In this document: positions 5,061 to 5,829 of the stretch, piece by piece
How positions within the stretch are numbered: position 1 is the stretch's first letter
Layout of the letters: each line of letters opens with the position of its first letter
Assembly (NCBI GenBank): GCA_030038715.1
Contig: JASHSO010000396.1
Span: 1-5,829, forward strand
DNA length: 5,829 nucleotides
Direction of reading: 5' to 3'
DNA from: Streptosporangiaceae bacterium
GTDB lineage: Bacteria; Actinomycetota; Actinomycetes; Streptosporangiales; Streptosporangiaceae
Position numbers and translations under genes: made by a program
Notes under the pieces: generated by a model
What the model was told of the DNA's origin: nothing
What the model saw: the letters and a program-made list of their open reading frames with translations, nothing else
Database searches by the model: none

Positions 5061-5083
5061 AAGTATTGTAAATGCCAACAGTT
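5061..5083. promoter_or_regulatory. MarR-type operator O1 at the marR-like gene's own promoter
   Basis: AAGTATTG (5061-5068), N7, CAACAGTT (5076-5083): a 23-bp dyad with six of eight half-site positions symmetric and the same N7 spacing as the site at 4483-4505. It overlaps the -10 and lies just 4 nt from the regulator's start codon, the expected place for autorepression. Confidence 0.7.
5065..5070 (-). promoter_or_regulatory. -10 element of the leaderless MarR-family gene
   Basis: TACAAT on the - strand ends 8 nt before ATG 5056. With a start 6-8 nt downstream, the mRNA would begin at or within a few bases of the ATG. The -35 region is weak (TACAAG at a 17-bp spacing). Confidence 0.55.
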
Positions 5084-5136
5084 GGCCTTGTAGCCCGCGT
5101 TCACGTGGGTCGGCGGGTCTTCGAGCCCAGACAAGC

Positions 5137-5178
5137 TCGTGCGGCCGGACGTCATGCACATGCCATCCGGCCGCACGA
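5137..5178 (-). terminator. Strong hairpin terminator after the PH-domain gene
   Basis: Bases 5137-5149 pair perfectly with 5166-5178 (13 bp, TCGTGCGGCCGGA with its complement) around a 16-nt loop. It begins 33 nt past the PH-domain gene stop and isolates it from the downstream MarR-family gene. There is no T-tract on the - strand side. Confidence 0.75.
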
Positions 5179-5210
5179 ACCCCGGGGAAGGGGCAGCGCT
5201 CAAATCAGCG

Positions 5211-5765
5211 TTAGTCCGGGATGGCCGGTAGGTGGCTCCCGGTGTCTTCTGCGTCATCCGCGCTAGACGGGAAGATCATCCCACAAATTAGCAGGTATAG
5301 CTGTTCGGGGTAGGGAATAAACCGTACGTGCCGCAAGGCCTGGTCCGGGCCGGCCGACTCGACGATGAACTCGCCATAGCCGAACAGACGTCCGGCGAAG
5401 GACCGCTGGAAGCTCATCTCGGTGACCTTAGCCAGCGGCATCATGTTCACCTTGCGCGTCAGCAGTCCGGTGGTCAGCATTAGCCGCTCGGTGGTCAGCA
5501 CGAAGTAGTCGACTGTCCAGTTCCCGATCTTCCAGAGAAGCCGTAGCAGGAGCACGCCCCACGCGATCCAGAGGATGACGCCGAGCACCCCGTGGACCAC
5601 CGTGGCGTACAGCAGGCCCACGACGATGAGGCCGCCCAGTGCCTGCGCACTCGGCATGATCAGCACCGCTGGGTGCTGCCGTACGCTCGCGACCTGTACC
5701 TCTTTCGGGAGGAGATATTTGTTGATCGCGACTGGGGCACGCGGGCCGGACGTCGTCTGGCGCAT
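5211..5765 (-). CDS. Two-TM membrane protein with bacterial PH domain (YdbS/YdbT-like)
   Basis: A 184-residue predicted inner-membrane protein. A short soluble N-terminus (about 1-32) contains LLPKEVQVASVRQHPAVL, the usual lead-in to bacterial PH-domain membrane proteins. Two hydrophobic segments follow at about 33-55 and 58-78, then the bPH domain: WTVDYFVLTTERLMLTTGLL (83-102), KVNMMPLAKVTEMSF (105-119), the GRLFGYGEFIVESAG strand pair (125-139) and HVRFIPYPEQLYLLI (146-160). The Y-x-LT-x-ER-L and F-GYG patterns are characteristic. The tail (165-184) is acidic and probably disordered. ATG 5765 is the first start after an in-frame stop. It has no clear Shine-Dalgarno but lies 2 nt past the stop of the upstream gene, so translational coupling is likely. 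The cellular role of these proteins is largely unknown; a membrane or envelope scaffold role is possible. Confidence 0.88.
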   Translation of the reverse strand: MRQTTSGPRAPVAINKYLLPKEVQVASVRQHPAVLIMPSAQALGGLIVVGLLYATVVHGVLGVILWIAWGVLLLRLLWKIGNWTVDYFVLTTERLMLTTGLLTRKVNMMPLAKVTEMSFQRSFAGRLFGYGEFIVESAGPDQALRHVRFIPYPEQLYLLICGMIFPSSADDAEDTGSHLPAIPD

Positions 5766-5767
5766 GG

Positions 5768-5829
5768 TTACAGGCTGTTAACGAACTTCGTCATGGAGTT
5801 GCCCGCTGACTTCAGCCCGTTGTAGGCGT
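5768..5829 (-). CDS. 3' end of an upstream gene (partial)
   Basis: On the - strand the frame entering at the window edge encodes AYNGLKSAGNSMTKFVNSL followed by TAA at 5768-5770. By my count 17 of 19 codons end in G or C, versus 7 of 16 in a competing frame, so this is probably a real C-terminus. The stop is separated from the PH-domain ATG by only two bases, indicating one operon. The visible tail is small, Ser/Asn-rich and amphipathic; the family cannot be told from 19 residues. Confidence 0.55.
   Translation of the reverse strand, partial: AYNGLKSAGNSMTKFVNSL

Noticed and set aside
5057..5257. N-terminal extension of the MarR-family protein up to 5257
   Set aside because: It would overlap the end of the PH-domain gene, cross its terminator hairpin and the regulator's own promoter/operator, and the added residues do not resemble MarR sequence.

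Overview
The window is GC-rich DNA with strong G/C bias at third codon positions, several non-ATG starts, a likely leaderless gene and a CCA-encoding tRNA-Ser. Together these point to a high-GC actinobacterium; I cannot place it more precisely. The sequence shows no transposase, integrase, phage gene or CRISPR array.

Left part, + strand (1-2336): a complete AMP-forming fatty acyl-CoA synthetase (16-1662) is followed by a dyad-rich spacer with a candidate tRNA promoter, and then by tRNA-Ser(GCT) at 1774-1865. After the tRNA comes about 265 bases without a convincing large gene. It holds a 3 x 13-bp tandem repeat flanked by a 9-bp direct repeat, two hairpins, and a short basic 42-codon ORF (2131-2259) with a strong Shine-Dalgarno sequence.

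Middle (2337-3896), - strand: a secreted protein with a signal peptide and 12 GGG(I/V/F/M) rungs of a Pmp-type right-handed beta-helix. Its ribosome-binding site lies in a 16-bp perfect palindrome. About 110 bp upstream of its start is a tandem pair of CCTATAGG palindromes with a 14-bp period.

Right part (4013-5829), - strand: a 110-residue protein resembling an isolated EF-Tu C-terminal beta-barrel, a MarR-family regulator, a two-TM bacterial PH-domain protein, and the last codons of one further gene. The best signal in the window is here. Two 23-bp dyads share one architecture (8-bp half-site, N7, 8-bp half-site). One covers the -10 region of the regulator's own leaderless promoter. The other covers the -10 and start region of a near-ideal promoter in front of the EF-Tu-like gene. 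The simplest reading is a small autoregulated MarR circuit whose target is the EF-Tu-like gene. Strong hairpins at 4013-4045 and 5137-5178 close the EF-Tu-like and PH-domain transcription units.
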